From NCBI GenBank assembly GCA_011526105.1, contig WYAZ01000177.1, forward strand, positions 1 through 64,000: DNA of 64,000 nucleotides. The letters are read 5' to 3'. The notes under the pieces were generated by a model, which worked only from the letters and a program-made list of their open reading frames with translations, was not told the DNA's origin and ran no database searches. Positions within the stretch are counted from its first letter, which is position 1; every line of letters begins with the position of its first letter. The stretch comes from Deltaproteobacteria bacterium (lineage in GTDB: Bacteria > Myxococcota > Kuafuiibacteriia > Kuafuiibacteriales > Kuafuiibacteriaceae). The position numbers and the translations under genes are program-made. This document shows positions 1 through 9,076 of the stretch, piece after piece.

Positions 1-127
1 CCGATCCGCGTCGGCCCGCCGTGTTGGGCCTCCTCGCGTTATCGCAGGATAGCGCATTCGTCGGCCCGCCTTGCGGGCCTCGCGTCTTGGCCGTCTCGCT
101 CGGTCGCGGGTTTTGAGATGAGCTCTA
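1..127. mobile_element. MITE-like repeat family A, copy 1 (right part only)
   Basis: This is the right-hand three quarters of a ~165-bp repeat that recurs at 3774-3939 and 6753-6917; roughly the first 38 bp lie outside the window. The right terminus (111-127) ends GAGATGAGCTCTA, matching the terminal inverted repeat of the other copies. An internal hairpin is visible, GGCCCGC at 63-69 pairing with GCGGGCC at 73-79. There is no room for a transposase, so the element would be non-autonomous. The last bases (125-127, CTA) are, on the minus strand, the TAG stop codon of the MglA-like gene. Confidence 0.75.
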
Positions 128-682
128 CAGAACGCGGGCCATCATCACCTCGCCGAAGACCCGAAGGGTCTCGAGAAAGGTCTCGGTCTCCTCGATGGGC
201 GGGGCCAAGCGCTCGCTCCAGGAGGGCCCCTCGAGCTTGCTCTCGATGAACGGGAGCTGAAGCAATCCCTCGTCGGTGCGGCCCAACATCAGGAGGGCGG
301 GAATGCGCTGGATCCGGCTCTTTCCAGCGGTCTTTACGAGGAAGTCGAACACGTTGACCGTGTCCACGAAACGGTCCTCGCGCGCGTCCGCGAGGTAGAT
401 GAACCCGTCCAGGCCTTTGAAGAGCGATTGGTTTCGAGCGTCGGCCCGCTCGGGGCCGTGCCACTCGTAGATCTCCATCGTGACTGGGCGCGTGCTGCTC
501 TCGGTCTCGAGGTGCAGTCGGGCGACGTTACATCGCCCGGAGACGCTGGACCCAATGACCGTGAACAGACCTCGCTCGTCCTTCCCAACCTGTTCGAGGC
601 GCGTGGTCTTGCCGGTGGCGGGAGGTCCCGCCAGGACTGCCTTCAGGATGAGGCGGTTTGCGTCGAGGTCGACGAAGGCCAC
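125..682 (-). CDS. MglA-like small Ras-type GTPase
   Basis: Predicted 185-residue cytoplasmic P-loop GTPase related to MglA, the myxobacterial polarity and motility switch. The Walker A motif GPPATGKT is at residues 19-26. It is followed by the EIYEWHGPE stretch, in the place of the MglA switch-II segment, and by a LDGFIYLADAR strand typical of the G3 region. The NKxD guanine-specificity motif is degenerate (GRTD near residue 140), as in several MglA-like paralogs, so nucleotide specificity is uncertain. The start is GTG. The gene lies 11 nt downstream of an aldo/keto reductase on the same strand and is probably co-transcribed with it. Its TAG stop lies in the end of a MITE-like repeat. This is probably not MglA itself, because no mglB-like gene is adjacent. 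Confidence 0.75.
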   Translation of the reverse strand: MAFVDLDANRLILKAVLAGPPATGKTTRLEQVGKDERGLFTVIGSSVSGRCNVARLHLETESSTRPVTMEIYEWHGPERADARNQSLFKGLDGFIYLADAREDRFVDTVNVFDFLVKTAGKSRIQRIPALLMLGRTDEGLLQLPFIESKLEGPSWSERLAPPIEETETFLETLRVFGEVMMARVL

Positions 683-693
683 GAGCGTTCAGT

Positions 694-1668
694 TTACCAG
701 GCGCCGCGACGATCCCATCGGTGGGCGCGAAGGCGTTCGACCACCTCGGGGGAGAGCGGCCCTGCATCCGAAACTGCAGCGTTGAGTTCAGCCTGTTCCA
801 CGGTGCGAATCCCGGGGATGACGGTGGAAACCTGGGGGTGGGAGAGACAAAAGCGGAGGGCGCCGGCCGCCATGTCACCCGCCGACTCTTCGAGAATACC
901 CCGCACTGCCTCCACGCGATCGACCACTTCAGTCAGCTTCTCCGCCGCGAAGTAGATGGACCTCGGATCGCCCTCCGCGAAGCGCGTGTCCTTGGCGAGA
1001 CGACCCGCGAGCGCCGACTCCTCGAGCGGGCTTCGACAGACGATCCCGACGTCGTGTTCCTTGGCCGCAGCGAAAAGCTCGTCCTCCGGCGACTGCTCGA
1101 AGACGTTGTAGTGCACTTGGAGCACGTCGACGATGCCAGAGCGCACCGCACGCAACGCAGACTGGGGCTCGAAGCGCCCCACCGAGATCCCGAAGAACCG
1201 GACCACACCCTCGGCCTTCAGGCTCTCGATCGCACGCTGCCATCCGTCCTCCTCGAGGAAGTGATCATGAAAGACGTGGAGCATGAACACGTCGAGATAC
1301 TGCACGCGCAGGTTTCGAAGGCTCTCGCGGATGAGCGTCTTGATGTGATGGACCGGGTAGACCTCTTCGACGCTGGCGTGCGCGGACGCCGGCCAATGCA
1401 GGTTCATCGGCGGGATCTTCGTCGCGATGATGACCTTCTCGCGAAGCTTCTCGCGGCGGATGAACTCGGCGAGCAATCGCTCGGAGTGGCCGTAGCCATA
1501 GACGAGCGCGGTATCGAAGTAGTTGATCCCGAGCTCGAAGGCGCGCTGCAGCGCCGCCATCGACTGGCGGTCTTCGAGCGGACCCGAGGTCTGACCGCCA
1601 ATGCCCGAGCCGCCGAAGCCCACCTCGGAGATCTCGAGGCCGGTTCGGCCGAGCTTGCGGAGCTTCAT
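694..1668 (-). CDS. Aldo/keto reductase
   Basis: Predicted 324-residue NAD(P)H-dependent oxidoreductase with a TIM-barrel aldo/keto reductase fold. The start MKLRKLGRTGLEIS is typical of the family. The catalytic tetrad is visible as Asp52 (FDTA), Tyr57 (VYGYG), Lys84 (ATK) and His131 (LHVFH). The frame stays open upstream to 2061, but that stretch has no family similarity and runs antisense to the next gene, so the ATG at 1668 is preferred. The substrate cannot be predicted. The MglA-like GTPase gene follows after 11 nt. The gene is divergent from the Lys-rich secreted protein starting at 1832. Confidence 0.9.
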   Translation of the reverse strand: MKLRKLGRTGLEISEVGFGGSGIGGQTSGPLEDRQSMAALQRAFELGINYFDTALVYGYGHSERLLAEFIRREKLREKVIIATKIPPMNLHWPASAHASVEEVYPVHHIKTLIRESLRNLRVQYLDVFMLHVFHDHFLEEDGWQRAIESLKAEGVVRFFGISVGRFEPQSALRAVRSGIVDVLQVHYNVFEQSPEDELFAAAKEHDVGIVCRSPLEESALAGRLAKDTRFAEGDPRSIYFAAEKLTEVVDRVEAVRGILEESAGDMAAGALRFCLSHPQVSTVIPGIRTVEQAELNAAVSDAGPLSPEVVERLRAHRWDRRGAW

Positions 1669-1831
1669 AGGGGCTCGGGAACCATGCCGCGAGCCAGACC
1701 TTAGGTCCAGAAACCCCGGGAGATCGATGTATTCCCGGGTAGGCAAAAGGCGCTTTACTGCTGTGGCGAGCAGGTCCCACCGGCAACAGACCGACGCGAA
1801 CCGAGGCTCAGTTCGGTCATGCTGCCGCCAG

Positions 1832-2503
1832 ATGTTCTCGACCAAGTACCTCGTCCCGACCCTTGCTGCCGCGTTCCTCCTGGCTGGCTCCGCCACCTGG
1901 AGCACGCCCGCCTCCGCCGAACCCGGCACGGCCGTGCATTGCAGGAAAGCGAAGAAGAAGAAGAGCAAGAAGGCTCGCCGCGCAAAGAAGAGCCGGTCGA
2001 AGTCGAAGGCCAAGAAGGTCGCCGCGACGCAGGCGCCCGCTCCCGCCGCCAAACCCCGCATGAATCACGAGACCGTCATCGGGATGCACCGCCGCGGCGC
2101 GACCCAGTCCGAGATCGTCTCCACCGCCGAGAAGTTCGGCTACTCCGCCGACAGCGCTGACCGAGAGCGGATGGCTCAGGCGGGCATGCCCAAGACCCTC
2201 ATCGCCAAGCTCGCCTCGGATGAGCCCGCGGCCCCCAAGCCGCAAGGCATCAAGCTCGAGACCATCTCCAGCTACGAAGACATCGACTTCGATGCGGTGC
2301 CGCCCCCGCCGGGAACCCCGGAGTGGGTGAAGCAGCAGAACGCTCGCAAGGCCTCGGCCAAGCCCGCGCAAGCCGCCGCGCCCGTCCGAGCCCAGCCCGC
2401 GGTCCACAAGGCCAGCGCGGTCCGCAAGGTCCAGATCGAAGAGGACGAGGACGAGTCCCCCAGCCCAGCGCCCGGCCGCCGCGCGATCGTTGCTGCGCAG
2501 TAA
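1832..2503 (+). CDS. Secreted Lys-rich protein of unknown function
   Basis: Predicted 223-residue exported protein. The ATG at 1832 begins a clear signal peptide (MFSTKYLVPTLAAAFLLAG, cleavage probably after PASA near residue 27). The frame is open further upstream, but that part lacks the signal sequence and runs antisense to the reductase. The mature N-terminus is very basic, with runs of Lys/Arg/Ser at about residues 35-60, followed by a Pro/Ala segment. A small region around residues 75-125 (HETVIGMHRRGATQSEIVSTAEKFG and on, shown here only in part) may form a helical fold. The tail is Pro/Ala-rich and ends in an acidic EEDEDE patch. The basic part could bind nucleic acid or acidic polysaccharide, but no family is recognised. 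Confidence 0.7.
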   Translation: MFSTKYLVPTLAAAFLLAGSATWSTPASAEPGTAVHCRKAKKKKSKKARRAKKSRSKSKAKKVAATQAPAPAAKPRMNHETVIGMHRRGATQSEIVSTAEKFGYSADSADRERMAQAGMPKTLIAKLASDEPAAPKPQGIKLETISSYEDIDFDAVPPPPGTPEWVKQQNARKASAKPAQAAAPVRAQPAVHKASAVRKVQIEEDEDESPSPAPGRRAIVAAQ

Positions 2504-2533
2504 TCCGTTCCCGGCTCTGCTACGTTTGCCCTC

Positions 2534-2914
2534 GTGAGCAGCGCAGCGCCCCAGACCCTCGAGACCTTCCCGAACCCGAAGCCCGAGCGCGACTACGAGA
2601 TCGCGTTCGACTGCCCCGAGTTCACCTGCTTGTGTCCAAAGACGGGGCAGCCCGACTTCGCCACGATCCGGATCCGCTACGTGCCGGATCAAGCCTGCGT
2701 CGAGCTCAAATCGCTCAAGCTCTACCTGTGGTCCTTCCGAAACGAAGGGCACTTCCACGAAGCCGTGACCAATCAGATCCTCGACGAGCTCGTGCGCGCA
2801 ACCGCGCCGCGAAGCATGACCGTGGAGGGCGACTTCCTGATCCGCGGCGGCATTCACACCGTCGTGCGCGTCTCTCATCGCAAGCCGGGCCACGGCGCAG
2901 ATCCGAATGCGTGA
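2534..2914 (+). CDS. queF: NADPH-dependent 7-cyano-7-deazaguanine reductase (QueF)
   Basis: Predicted 126-residue short-form QueF, which reduces preQ0 to preQ1 in queuosine biosynthesis. The catalytic Cys34 and Asp41 are in the motif [11 protein letters not shown], with the seven-residue spacing of the B. subtilis enzyme (Cys55/Asp62). The family motif [14 protein letters not shown] follows. The length matches the unimodular (YkvM-type) class. The start is GTG at 2534, 30 nt after the preceding stop. The last 8 nt overlap the methyltransferase gene, so the two are probably translated from one message. No other queuosine genes are in the window. Confidence 0.95.
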   Translation: MSSAAPQTLETFPNPKPERDYEIAFDCPEFTCLCPKTGQPDFATIRIRYVPDQACVELKSLKLYLWSFRNEGHFHEAVTNQILDELVRATAPRSMTVEGDFLIRGGIHTVVRVSHRKPGHGADPNA

Positions 2915-3776
2915 CGCCCCGAGCAGGACTGCTGAGATCGTGTGCTTCATGCGAGCCGCCGAGGCACGCGAGCCCGAGCGTCACCGAATCCTCTACGACC
3001 GCTACGCCCAGCTCTTCTTGAGGCCCCTCTCGCGAGCGAGCTTGGCGACCTGGCGAATCGCGGGCAGCGTCAATCGCTGGGCCGGCGATCTCTCGCCGGG
3101 CATGGCGGCCTTTGTGCTGGCGCGTCACCGCTTCATCGACGAAGCGATGATCGAAGCCGTTGGGCGAGGCTCCATCCGACAGGTCGTGTTGCTCGGCGCC
3201 GGCTACGACACCAGAGCCTATCGCTTCGCCGGGCAACTTCGAGACACGCGGATCTTCGAGGTCGACCACCCCGCGACGGGCGGGCGCAAGCGGACTGTCA
3301 CCGCGGCGAACACCGAGCTCCTGGTGGACCCAGGAAACCTCAGCTACGTCGAGATCGACTTCCGCGTGGACTCGCTCTCGGAGAAGTTGCGCGCGGCCGG
3401 CTTCGATCCGGCGGTCCCCGCCTTCTTCGTCTGGGAAGGTGTCTCCATGTACCTGACACGCGAGCAAGTGAAGAACACCCTACAAACGTTGCACGCGCTC
3501 GGCGCATCCGGCTCCGAGCTCGCGCTCGATTTCTGGTTCCTGATGGACGGCTCCAACCTCTACTCCACGGTCCATCGAACCGCGGCGCAAATGCTGTCCT
3601 TCCTGAGCGAGCCCATCACCTTCACTCTTCACCCGGAGGATGCACCCTCGATGCTGGAGCGGCTGGGCTGGCGAGCCGAAGACGTTGCCACCGCTTCGGA
3701 GCTCGAGCGACGCTTCGTGACCGACGAGCGCAAAGTCTCGCCGGCCAACTACGTCCTCACCGCGACGCGAATCTAG
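2907..3776 (+). CDS. Class I SAM-dependent methyltransferase (LCM/TIGR00027 type)
   Basis: Predicted 289-residue methyltransferase of the leucine-carboxyl-methyltransferase-like family, often annotated TIGR00027 or 'putative O-methyltransferase'. The SAM-binding motif I is [15 protein letters not shown]. It is followed by the acidic-loop strand [13 protein letters not shown] and by the [10 protein letters not shown] motif that characterises the family. The start overlaps the end of queF by 8 nt. The stop codon TAG (3774-3776) coincides with the first three bases of a MITE-like repeat, and the C-terminal NYVLTATRI looks complete rather than truncated. The substrate is unknown; family members act in secondary metabolism or on small-molecule hydroxyl or carboxyl groups. 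Confidence 0.88.
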   Translation: MRDAPSRTAEIVCFMRAAEAREPERHRILYDRYAQLFLRPLSRASLATWRIAGSVNRWAGDLSPGMAAFVLARHRFIDEAMIEAVGRGSIRQVVLLGAGYDTRAYRFAGQLRDTRIFEVDHPATGGRKRTVTAANTELLVDPGNLSYVEIDFRVDSLSEKLRAAGFDPAVPAFFVWEGVSMYLTREQVKNTLQTLHALGASGSELALDFWFLMDGSNLYSTVHRTAAQMLSFLSEPITFTLHPEDAPSMLERLGWRAEDVATASELERRFVTDERKVSPANYVLTATRI

Positions 3777-3939
3777 AGCTCATCTCGAGAGCCCCTCGGT
3801 CGCGATTTCGACCCGTCCACGTCGTCGCGCGGTGTTGGGCCTCCTCGCGTTATCGCGGGATAGCGCGTTCGTCGGCCCGCCGTTGCGCGCCTCGCGTCTC
3901 GGTCGTCTCGCCCGGTCGGGGGTTCTGAGATGAGCTCTA
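3774..3939. mobile_element. MITE-like repeat family A, copy 2
   Basis: Complete 166-bp copy. The left end TAGAGCTCATCTCGAGA (3774-3790) is repeated inverted at the right end, 3923-3939 (TTCTGAGATGAGCTCTA), with two mismatches at the inner end. An internal hairpin pairs CGCGTTATC (3846-3854) with GATAGCGCG (3859-3867). Both termini are bounded by TA, suggesting TA target duplication as for IS630/Tc1-type transposition. It sits between the methyltransferase and a lipoprotein gene on the same strand and may act as a structured terminator. The left end supplies the upstream gene's TAG stop. Confidence 0.8.
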
Positions 3940-4030
3940 GCGTCCTCGCTCCTGGCGCATGAGACCTACTTTCTCATTCGACAAAACCCCACCGCTTGCC
4001 TTTCCGGGTCCCGAGCGCGAGGACCAAGAC

Positions 4031-6748
4031 ATGCGAGTGCCATCCCTGTTTTGGCGGACTTCTAGCCTGACCCTCGGTGCGACACTGATCGCACTCATCT
4101 CTGCTGGCTGTGGCGACGATGACGAGCTTCCCGCCGATGAGCTGAGCTACGAGCTCTTCGAGAGCACCACGTTGCTCGATGAGGCCACGCTCTCACTTCT
4201 GGTCGAAGACACCGCAGACGGGACCCTTCGCTTTCAGGGCACACCCGCCGCGCTGACTGGGCTGGCGCCTCTGGCGGTCATCGTGGCCCCGGGCTCACCC
4301 CAGAGCCCAGACGGACTGCTTCGGCTCGTGCGCTCGGTCGAGACAGATGGAAACGGCCTCGTGGTTCACACGCTGCCAGCGCCCGTGCAGCTCGCCTTCC
4401 GCAAGCTGCACGTAAAGATGACGCGCACCATCGACGAGACCAGCGGCGTCGTCGACTGGGAAGAGGGCACGGGGCGATCGAGCCTGCAGCAGGGCCTGAG
4501 CTATTCCGGGGGCTACTGGCCGAACAAGAGCATCGAGGAGTATCCGGTCAACGGCGACAACGACAAGTCCACGCCCTTCGATCAGGTGCAGCTGAAAGCT
4601 GGGCTCAGCGCCGGCTTCAAGTATACGTTCAGCCTCGACGTCGACTGGGGTGATATCTTCGCGATTCCCGACAAGGTCACCGACTGCCTCGAGGAGGTCG
4701 TCACCTTCAGCTTCTCGTGCAGCCCGATGAACTTCTTGCCCGAGGCCAAGGTGGGCTTCACGATCGAAGCCGGGGCCAACGCCGAGCTCAACCTCGAAGG
4801 CATCACCTTCCTCCCCTACGCGAGCGAGTACATCGTGGCGAAGAAGAAGCTCGAGGAGATCCCCATCGGCCCGCTGCTCTTTGTCCCGCACGTAGAGGTG
4901 GTCGCGCGCCTCGAGGGGGAGGCCTCGAGCCAGTTCAAGCTCTCCGCGAAGGCGGCTGTCGGGGCATCGGCAGGGATCAGCTTCTCGACGCAGAGCAACG
5001 TGAGTTTCCAGACCCCGAGCTTTGACCACAGCTTCGAGGCCCCCTCTGTGGCCGCTACGCTGAGCGCCCGCGGCAAGGTCGCGGTAGGCCCACGTCTTCA
5101 TCTGCGGCTCTACAACTTCGCCGGGCCGTATGCTTCGCTCTTCGCCTTCGCGGAGGTGCTCGCGGATTCCCAGGCCAATCCATGCTGGCGGCTCATCGGC
5201 GGGGTGGAGGGTGACTTCGGCTTCGAGATCGTGACCCCCGACCTGCCGGTCGTGGGCAGTCTCACCATCGCGCGCTTCGGCCCCGTTGATTACGGCATCG
5301 CCTCGAACGAGGTCGACTCCGGTGCTTGTGAGCCGGTCGCCACCGGACCAGGCGGCGGCCAAGGCGGCTCGTTCGATCCCGCCGCCTTCGCCAACCCGAC
5401 GTTCACCCCCTGGGCCAAGAGCTACGGCGGGGTCGTCGATGGCTTCCCCATCGAAGGTCCAGGCGCCCAGATCGAGTGGTCTCAACTCACCCCCACCATC
5501 GACGGCCGCATCATGCTGACCGGCTCCGACACGAATGCATTGGTCAAGCTGGGCACCGATGGCACGCTCATCTGGGCCAAGCGTTACGTCGCCGATATCC
5601 CCTTCTGGCGGGACACGCTCATTCCGGACGTCCTCCCTGGTTTGGTCGTCAACACCGACGACGCGGCCATGCTCGTCGTCGCACATCCCTACGTGCTTTT
5701 GAAGGTCGACTCTGGTGGAAACCTTCTTTGGTCAAAGCACTTCGAAGTCGACTCCTACAGAGAGACCTGGATCCGACTCAGCGGCGCCGTCTCGGACGGA
5801 GCTGGTGGATTCTTCCTCGCCGGCACCTTCGGCGAAGACTACTCGACGCCGGTCGAGACCGTGGATGGGCTCATCATGCGCATCCGCGCCGACGGCACCC
5901 CCATTTGGTCCAAGCGCTTCGGCGTTCCGAACAAGGGCGAAGTCATCCTCACGCTCCTGCCGTACCACGAGGGCATCGTCGTCGGCGGATCCGCCTGGGA
6001 TCCGAGCGTCTCCCGCTGGACCCCGTTCGTTCACCGCTATGGTCGAGACGGAGACGTGGTCTTCCAAAGAGACCTCATCATCGACGACTGCGAAGGGAAC
6101 TACATCTACGGTGGTCATTTGATTCAGGGGGCAGAGACGCAGGATGGAGATCTCGTCTTCGCCCATCACTTCGTTCAGCAGGGCTTCGTCTCCGGCCTCG
6201 TGCGCTTCAAGCCGAACGGTGACCTGTCCTGGAACTCGCAGTTTGGACCGTCGGAGCTCGGCCACCTCGGGCCCATCATTAGCTCGTTCGTAGAGCTCCC
6301 GACGGGCGGATATCTCGCCGCCGGGAGCTACAGCGGCACACAGACCGAGAGCGACTGGTTCCTCGCGAACCTCGACGGCCTCGGACGGCCGGTATGGTTC
6401 AAGCGCATCGGCGGCGTGAACGTGCCCGAGACCATCGGCCGCGACGAAGACAGCTATCCGTCGCTTCTGCTGACCAACGACGGAGGCCTCATCATCGGCG
6501 GCTTCAGCGAGGCGTACGCCTTCCCGGAGGATGCCCTGGTGGCCATGAAGGTACCGGCCAAGAACGGCGAGATCACGTTCGCGCCGGGGAGCTCGGTCGC
6601 GTCGAGCCCGGTTGGTTTTGGGACGCGCGCCCACTGCTTCGCGAACGCGAACGCGAACCTTCCGCCGCGAGATCTGGTCATTCCGGTTTCGCCCCTGCCG
6701 ATCACGGTGGAGACGGTGCAGGTGGAGCAACGAACCCACACGCCCTGA
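4031..6748 (+). CDS. Large lipoprotein with C-terminal propeller-type repeats
   Basis: Predicted 905-residue lipoprotein. The ATG at 4031 opens a signal sequence with the lipobox SAGC (Cys27), followed by acidic DDDE residues. The frame is open 24 codons upstream, but those precede the signal peptide. The middle (about residues 60-430) is a beta-rich domain with no recognised family. The C-terminal half (about 450-850) has recurring short units built around a W-x-K-x-F/Y core (for example LIWAKRY, LLWSKHF, PIWSKRF, PVWFKRI), each followed by a G-rich strand. That pattern resembles the repeated blades of delta-60/SBBP-type beta-propellers. It is flanked by MITE copies 2 and 3 and converges on the glycosyltransferase/radical SAM gene. 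A surface or outer-membrane location is inferred. Confidence 0.7.
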   Translation: MRVPSLFWRTSSLTLGATLIALISAGCGDDDELPADELSYELFESTTLLDEATLSLLVEDTADGTLRFQGTPAALTGLAPLAVIVAPGSPQSPDGLLRLVRSVETDGNGLVVHTLPAPVQLAFRKLHVKMTRTIDETSGVVDWEEGTGRSSLQQGLSYSGGYWPNKSIEEYPVNGDNDKSTPFDQVQLKAGLSAGFKYTFSLDVDWGDIFAIPDKVTDCLEEVVTFSFSCSPMNFLPEAKVGFTIEAGANAELNLEGITFLPYASEYIVAKKKLEEIPIGPLLFVPHVEVVARLEGEASSQFKLSAKAAVGASAGISFSTQSNVSFQTPSFDHSFEAPSVAATLSARGKVAVGPRLHLRLYNFAGPYASLFAFAEVLADSQANPCWRLIGGVEGDFGFEIVTPDLPVVGSLTIARFGPVDYGIASNEVDSGACEPVATGPGGGQGGSFDPAAFANPTFTPWAKSYGGVVDGFPIEGPGAQIEWSQLTPTIDGRIMLTGSDTNALVKLGTDGTLIWAKRYVADIPFWRDTLIPDVLPGLVVNTDDAAMLVVAHPYVLLKVDSGGNLLWSKHFEVDSYRETWIRLSGAVSDGAGGFFLAGTFGEDYSTPVETVDGLIMRIRADGTPIWSKRFGVPNKGEVILTLLPYHEGIVVGGSAWDPSVSRWTPFVHRYGRDGDVVFQRDLIIDDCEGNYIYGGHLIQGAETQDGDLVFAHHFVQQGFVSGLVRFKPNGDLSWNSQFGPSELGHLGPIISSFVELPTGGYLAAGSYSGTQTESDWFLANLDGLGRPVWFKRIGGVNVPETIGRDEDSYPSLLLTNDGGLIIGGFSEAYAFPEDALVAMKVPAKNGEITFAPGSSVASSPVGFGTRAHCFANANANLPPRDLVIPVSPLPITVETVQVEQRTHTP

Positions 6749-6752
6749 GATC

Positions 6753-6917
6753 TAGAGCTCATCTCGAGACCCCTTCGGTCGCGATTTCGGCCGATGCGCG
6801 TCGGTGCGCGGTGTTGGTCCTCCTCGCGTCATCGAAGGATAGCGCGTTCGTCGGCCCGCCTTGCGCACCTCGCATCTCGGCCGCCTCGCTCGGTCGGGGG
6901 TCTCGAGATGAGCTCTA
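6753..6917. mobile_element. MITE-like repeat family A, copy 3
   Basis: Complete 165-bp copy with the cleanest ends: a 21-bp inverted repeat beginning TAGAGCTCATCTCGAGA and extending through CCCC, at 6753-6773 and 6897-6917. It fills the space between two convergent genes, 4 nt after the TGA stop of the upstream lipoprotein gene. Its right end (6915-6917) supplies the TAG stop of the minus-strand fusion gene. It may act as a bidirectional terminator. It carries no coding capacity for a transposase. Confidence 0.82.
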
Positions 6918-8993
6918 GAGTTCGAGCCGACGCTTCCCCACCACACCCCGCGCCAGGTGCTTGATCATGGGCCGCGAGAACATCGCGTTGTTGCCCTGGG
7001 CGCACTCGTAGGTGCAGCGGCACTGGGTCTCGTCCACCCACTTGCGCAGCGTCTTCGCCTGCTTGGCCTTTATCAGCTCGCGAAAGCTCGCCCCCTCCCC
7101 GATGCGGCCGATGTCGTCGGACAAGACCTCGCAGGGACCCACTCGGCCGTCCTCCCAGATGACGTAGCTCAGAGTGCCCGAGGTACACGGAGTCACGAAC
7201 TCGTTGGTTTTGGCGACGCGGTAGATGAGCTCCTTCTGCAAAAGGTCCTTCACCTTGACCACGCGGCTCCCGAAGAAGCTGTAGTGAGGCACGGCCCCGC
7301 TGTTCAGGTGCTCCTCGTAGCGCAGCACCGCGAGTCGATAGGCTTCGAGCACCGCCTCCGGGATCGGCGGATGTTCGAGCGCGTGATAGCGGAAGAGATT
7401 GATGGAGATGCCGCGTGGATTGAAGTCTCGGACGAGCTCATCCACGAACGCAGGGAAGTGCTGAGCGTTGTCCGGCTGAACAGTGGTGGTGATGGTGAGG
7501 TTGAAGTTTGGATACAGGTCTTGCAGCTTTCGCAAGCGGCGGAAGGTCGCTTTCGCGCGGTCGAATGAGCCCTCGCCGCGGACCGCATCGTGGACCTCTC
7601 TGGGGCCGTCGATGGAGATCATGAGCACGAAGTCGCCCCACTCCATCTCCTGCAGAATGCGCAGCGTGGACTCGTAGGTCTTGTCTGAGTACCAGCCGTT
7701 GCTGGGTACACTCATCACCTTGGGACGGCAGTTCTTTTGGATGACCCTCACGAGCTCGGGGAGATCCTTTCGGAGATAGATCTCCCCCCCGCCAAACGCG
7801 TACCAAAGGAGCGGCCCGACTTCGCTGGTGGTCTTGTCGAGCAGATCGAGCGGAAGCTCGCCGGGATTGGGGGAGTCGAGCGCCTCCTTGTAGAAGCAGT
7901 GCGTGCAACGCAGGTTGCAGACCGCGGTGACGAAGTTGATGATCTGAACCGGCATGCCGGTCTTGAAGGTGATGCGCCAGAGCGCCACGAAGAAGTCCCA
8001 AGCACCGATGAGCGCCTTCTTCAGTCGGCGCATCCCGGCGGAGACCAGGGCGAGCACGTAGGCGCTCGCGATGGTGGTCCCGAGCGCGGGCCACAGCAGC
8101 AAGGTCTTCAGCTTCCAGCCCAGAGGCAACGGCCGGAGCACATTTGGCCACAGGGAAACCGGGGACACGAAGAGCGCGGCGATGATGGGTCCAGCGACGG
8201 TCCACGGGAGGAGTGAACTCAATCCCGCCAGCAGGAACCAAGGAAGGAGCGCCCCCGCCAGCCAGTTGAGACCCATGAGGGACCCCACCTGCGCGCTCGA
8301 CAAGCCGAACACGGCCGGGTGGCGATGACGGGCGCGAACGCCGCTGTAGACCTTGAGCCCGTAGTCTTTGAGAGTGCCAAGCGCGTCGTAGGCCTTGAGA
8401 TGGATCGCGGTGAACGCCGAGTGCACGACGACCGGATGCCCGAGATGCTCACAGCGAAGGAAGAACTCGTTGTCTTCGTGGGTGCGAAGCTGCTCGTGAA
8501 AGCCGCCCACCTCCTGAAAGAGTTCGCGCCGAATGATGAAGTGGGACGACGACGACCAGCCCCTCTGTTGCCCCTGTCCCACTCCACCAAATCGGTGACG
8601 CAGGATGAGGTTGTGCATTCGACTGAACGCGCTATCGCCCTCGTAGTCGAGGTCGTAAGTTCCGCAGATGGGTGCGTCCGACGGCTCACGGAGGAACGCC
8701 TCGAGAAACTCGAAGCTCTTCGGAGTAAACAGAACGTCGGCATCGACGAAGAGCAGATACTCCCCCCGCGCTGCACGAGCTCCGATGTTGCGGGCGCGCC
8801 CCGGTAGCGCTCGATCGGCGACAGAGATCAGTCGAACCCGCTTGTCGTTGATCTTTGGGGGCTCGGGAGAAGAGTCGACGACGATGACCTCCTCCGCCCC
8901 CAGCTCGAGCAGCGACTCGAGCACTCGCGGAAGCGACCGACTGCCGTAGGAGGGCACAACTACGGACAGCTTCGGTGGAATGATGGCCAGCAT
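6915..8993 (-). CDS. Glycosyltransferase family 2 / membrane / radical SAM fusion protein
   Basis: Predicted 692-residue protein joining two enzyme types that are normally separate. Residues 8-240 are a GT-A glycosyltransferase-2 domain (SVVVPSYGS start; FVDADV as the DxD metal motif; a THEDNEF acceptor-loop motif). Residues about 245-345 hold two to three hydrophobic segments. From about 350 a radical SAM domain begins with the [4Fe-4S] motif CNLRCTHC (Cys359, Cys363, Cys366), and a GGGEIY motif follows. The C-terminus has a further Cys cluster (PCTSG, GPCEVL, CRCTYEC), like SPASM or twitch auxiliary cluster regions. The ATG at 8993 is used. The reaction is unknown; membrane-linked sugar transfer combined with a radical modification is an inference. 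The TAG stop lies in MITE copy 3. Confidence 0.85.
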   Translation of the reverse strand: MLAIIPPKLSVVVPSYGSRSLPRVLESLLELGAEEVIVVDSSPEPPKINDKRVRLISVADRALPGRARNIGARAARGEYLLFVDADVLFTPKSFEFLEAFLREPSDAPICGTYDLDYEGDSAFSRMHNLILRHRFGGVGQGQQRGWSSSSHFIIRRELFQEVGGFHEQLRTHEDNEFFLRCEHLGHPVVVHSAFTAIHLKAYDALGTLKDYGLKVYSGVRARHRHPAVFGLSSAQVGSLMGLNWLAGALLPWFLLAGLSSLLPWTVAGPIIAALFVSPVSLWPNVLRPLPLGWKLKTLLLWPALGTTIASAYVLALVSAGMRRLKKALIGAWDFFVALWRITFKTGMPVQIINFVTAVCNLRCTHCFYKEALDSPNPGELPLDLLDKTTSEVGPLLWYAFGGGEIYLRKDLPELVRVIQKNCRPKVMSVPSNGWYSDKTYESTLRILQEMEWGDFVLMISIDGPREVHDAVRGEGSFDRAKATFRRLRKLQDLYPNFNLTITTTVQPDNAQHFPAFVDELVRDFNPRGISINLFRYHALEHPPIPEAVLEAYRLAVLRYEEHLNSGAVPHYSFFGSRVVKVKDLLQKELIYRVAKTNEFVTPCTSGTLSYVIWEDGRVGPCEVLSDDIGRIGEGASFRELIKAKQAKTLRKWVDETQCRCTYECAQGNNAMFSRPMIKHLARGVVGKRRLEL

Positions 8994-9076
8994 CGCGAGC
9001 GAGCGATGAGTATACTGACGCGGGGGTCCGATGGGAACGAGGCCTCCTGGAGGCCCCTCTTCGACTGCGTGGGGCC

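Noticed and set aside
686-691. GTTCAG close to the MglA-like start as a third SOS operator
   Set aside because: Only the GTTCAG(T) core matches; the upstream TACA part seen at imuB and dnaE2 is absent, and the hexamer occurs elsewhere inside genes.
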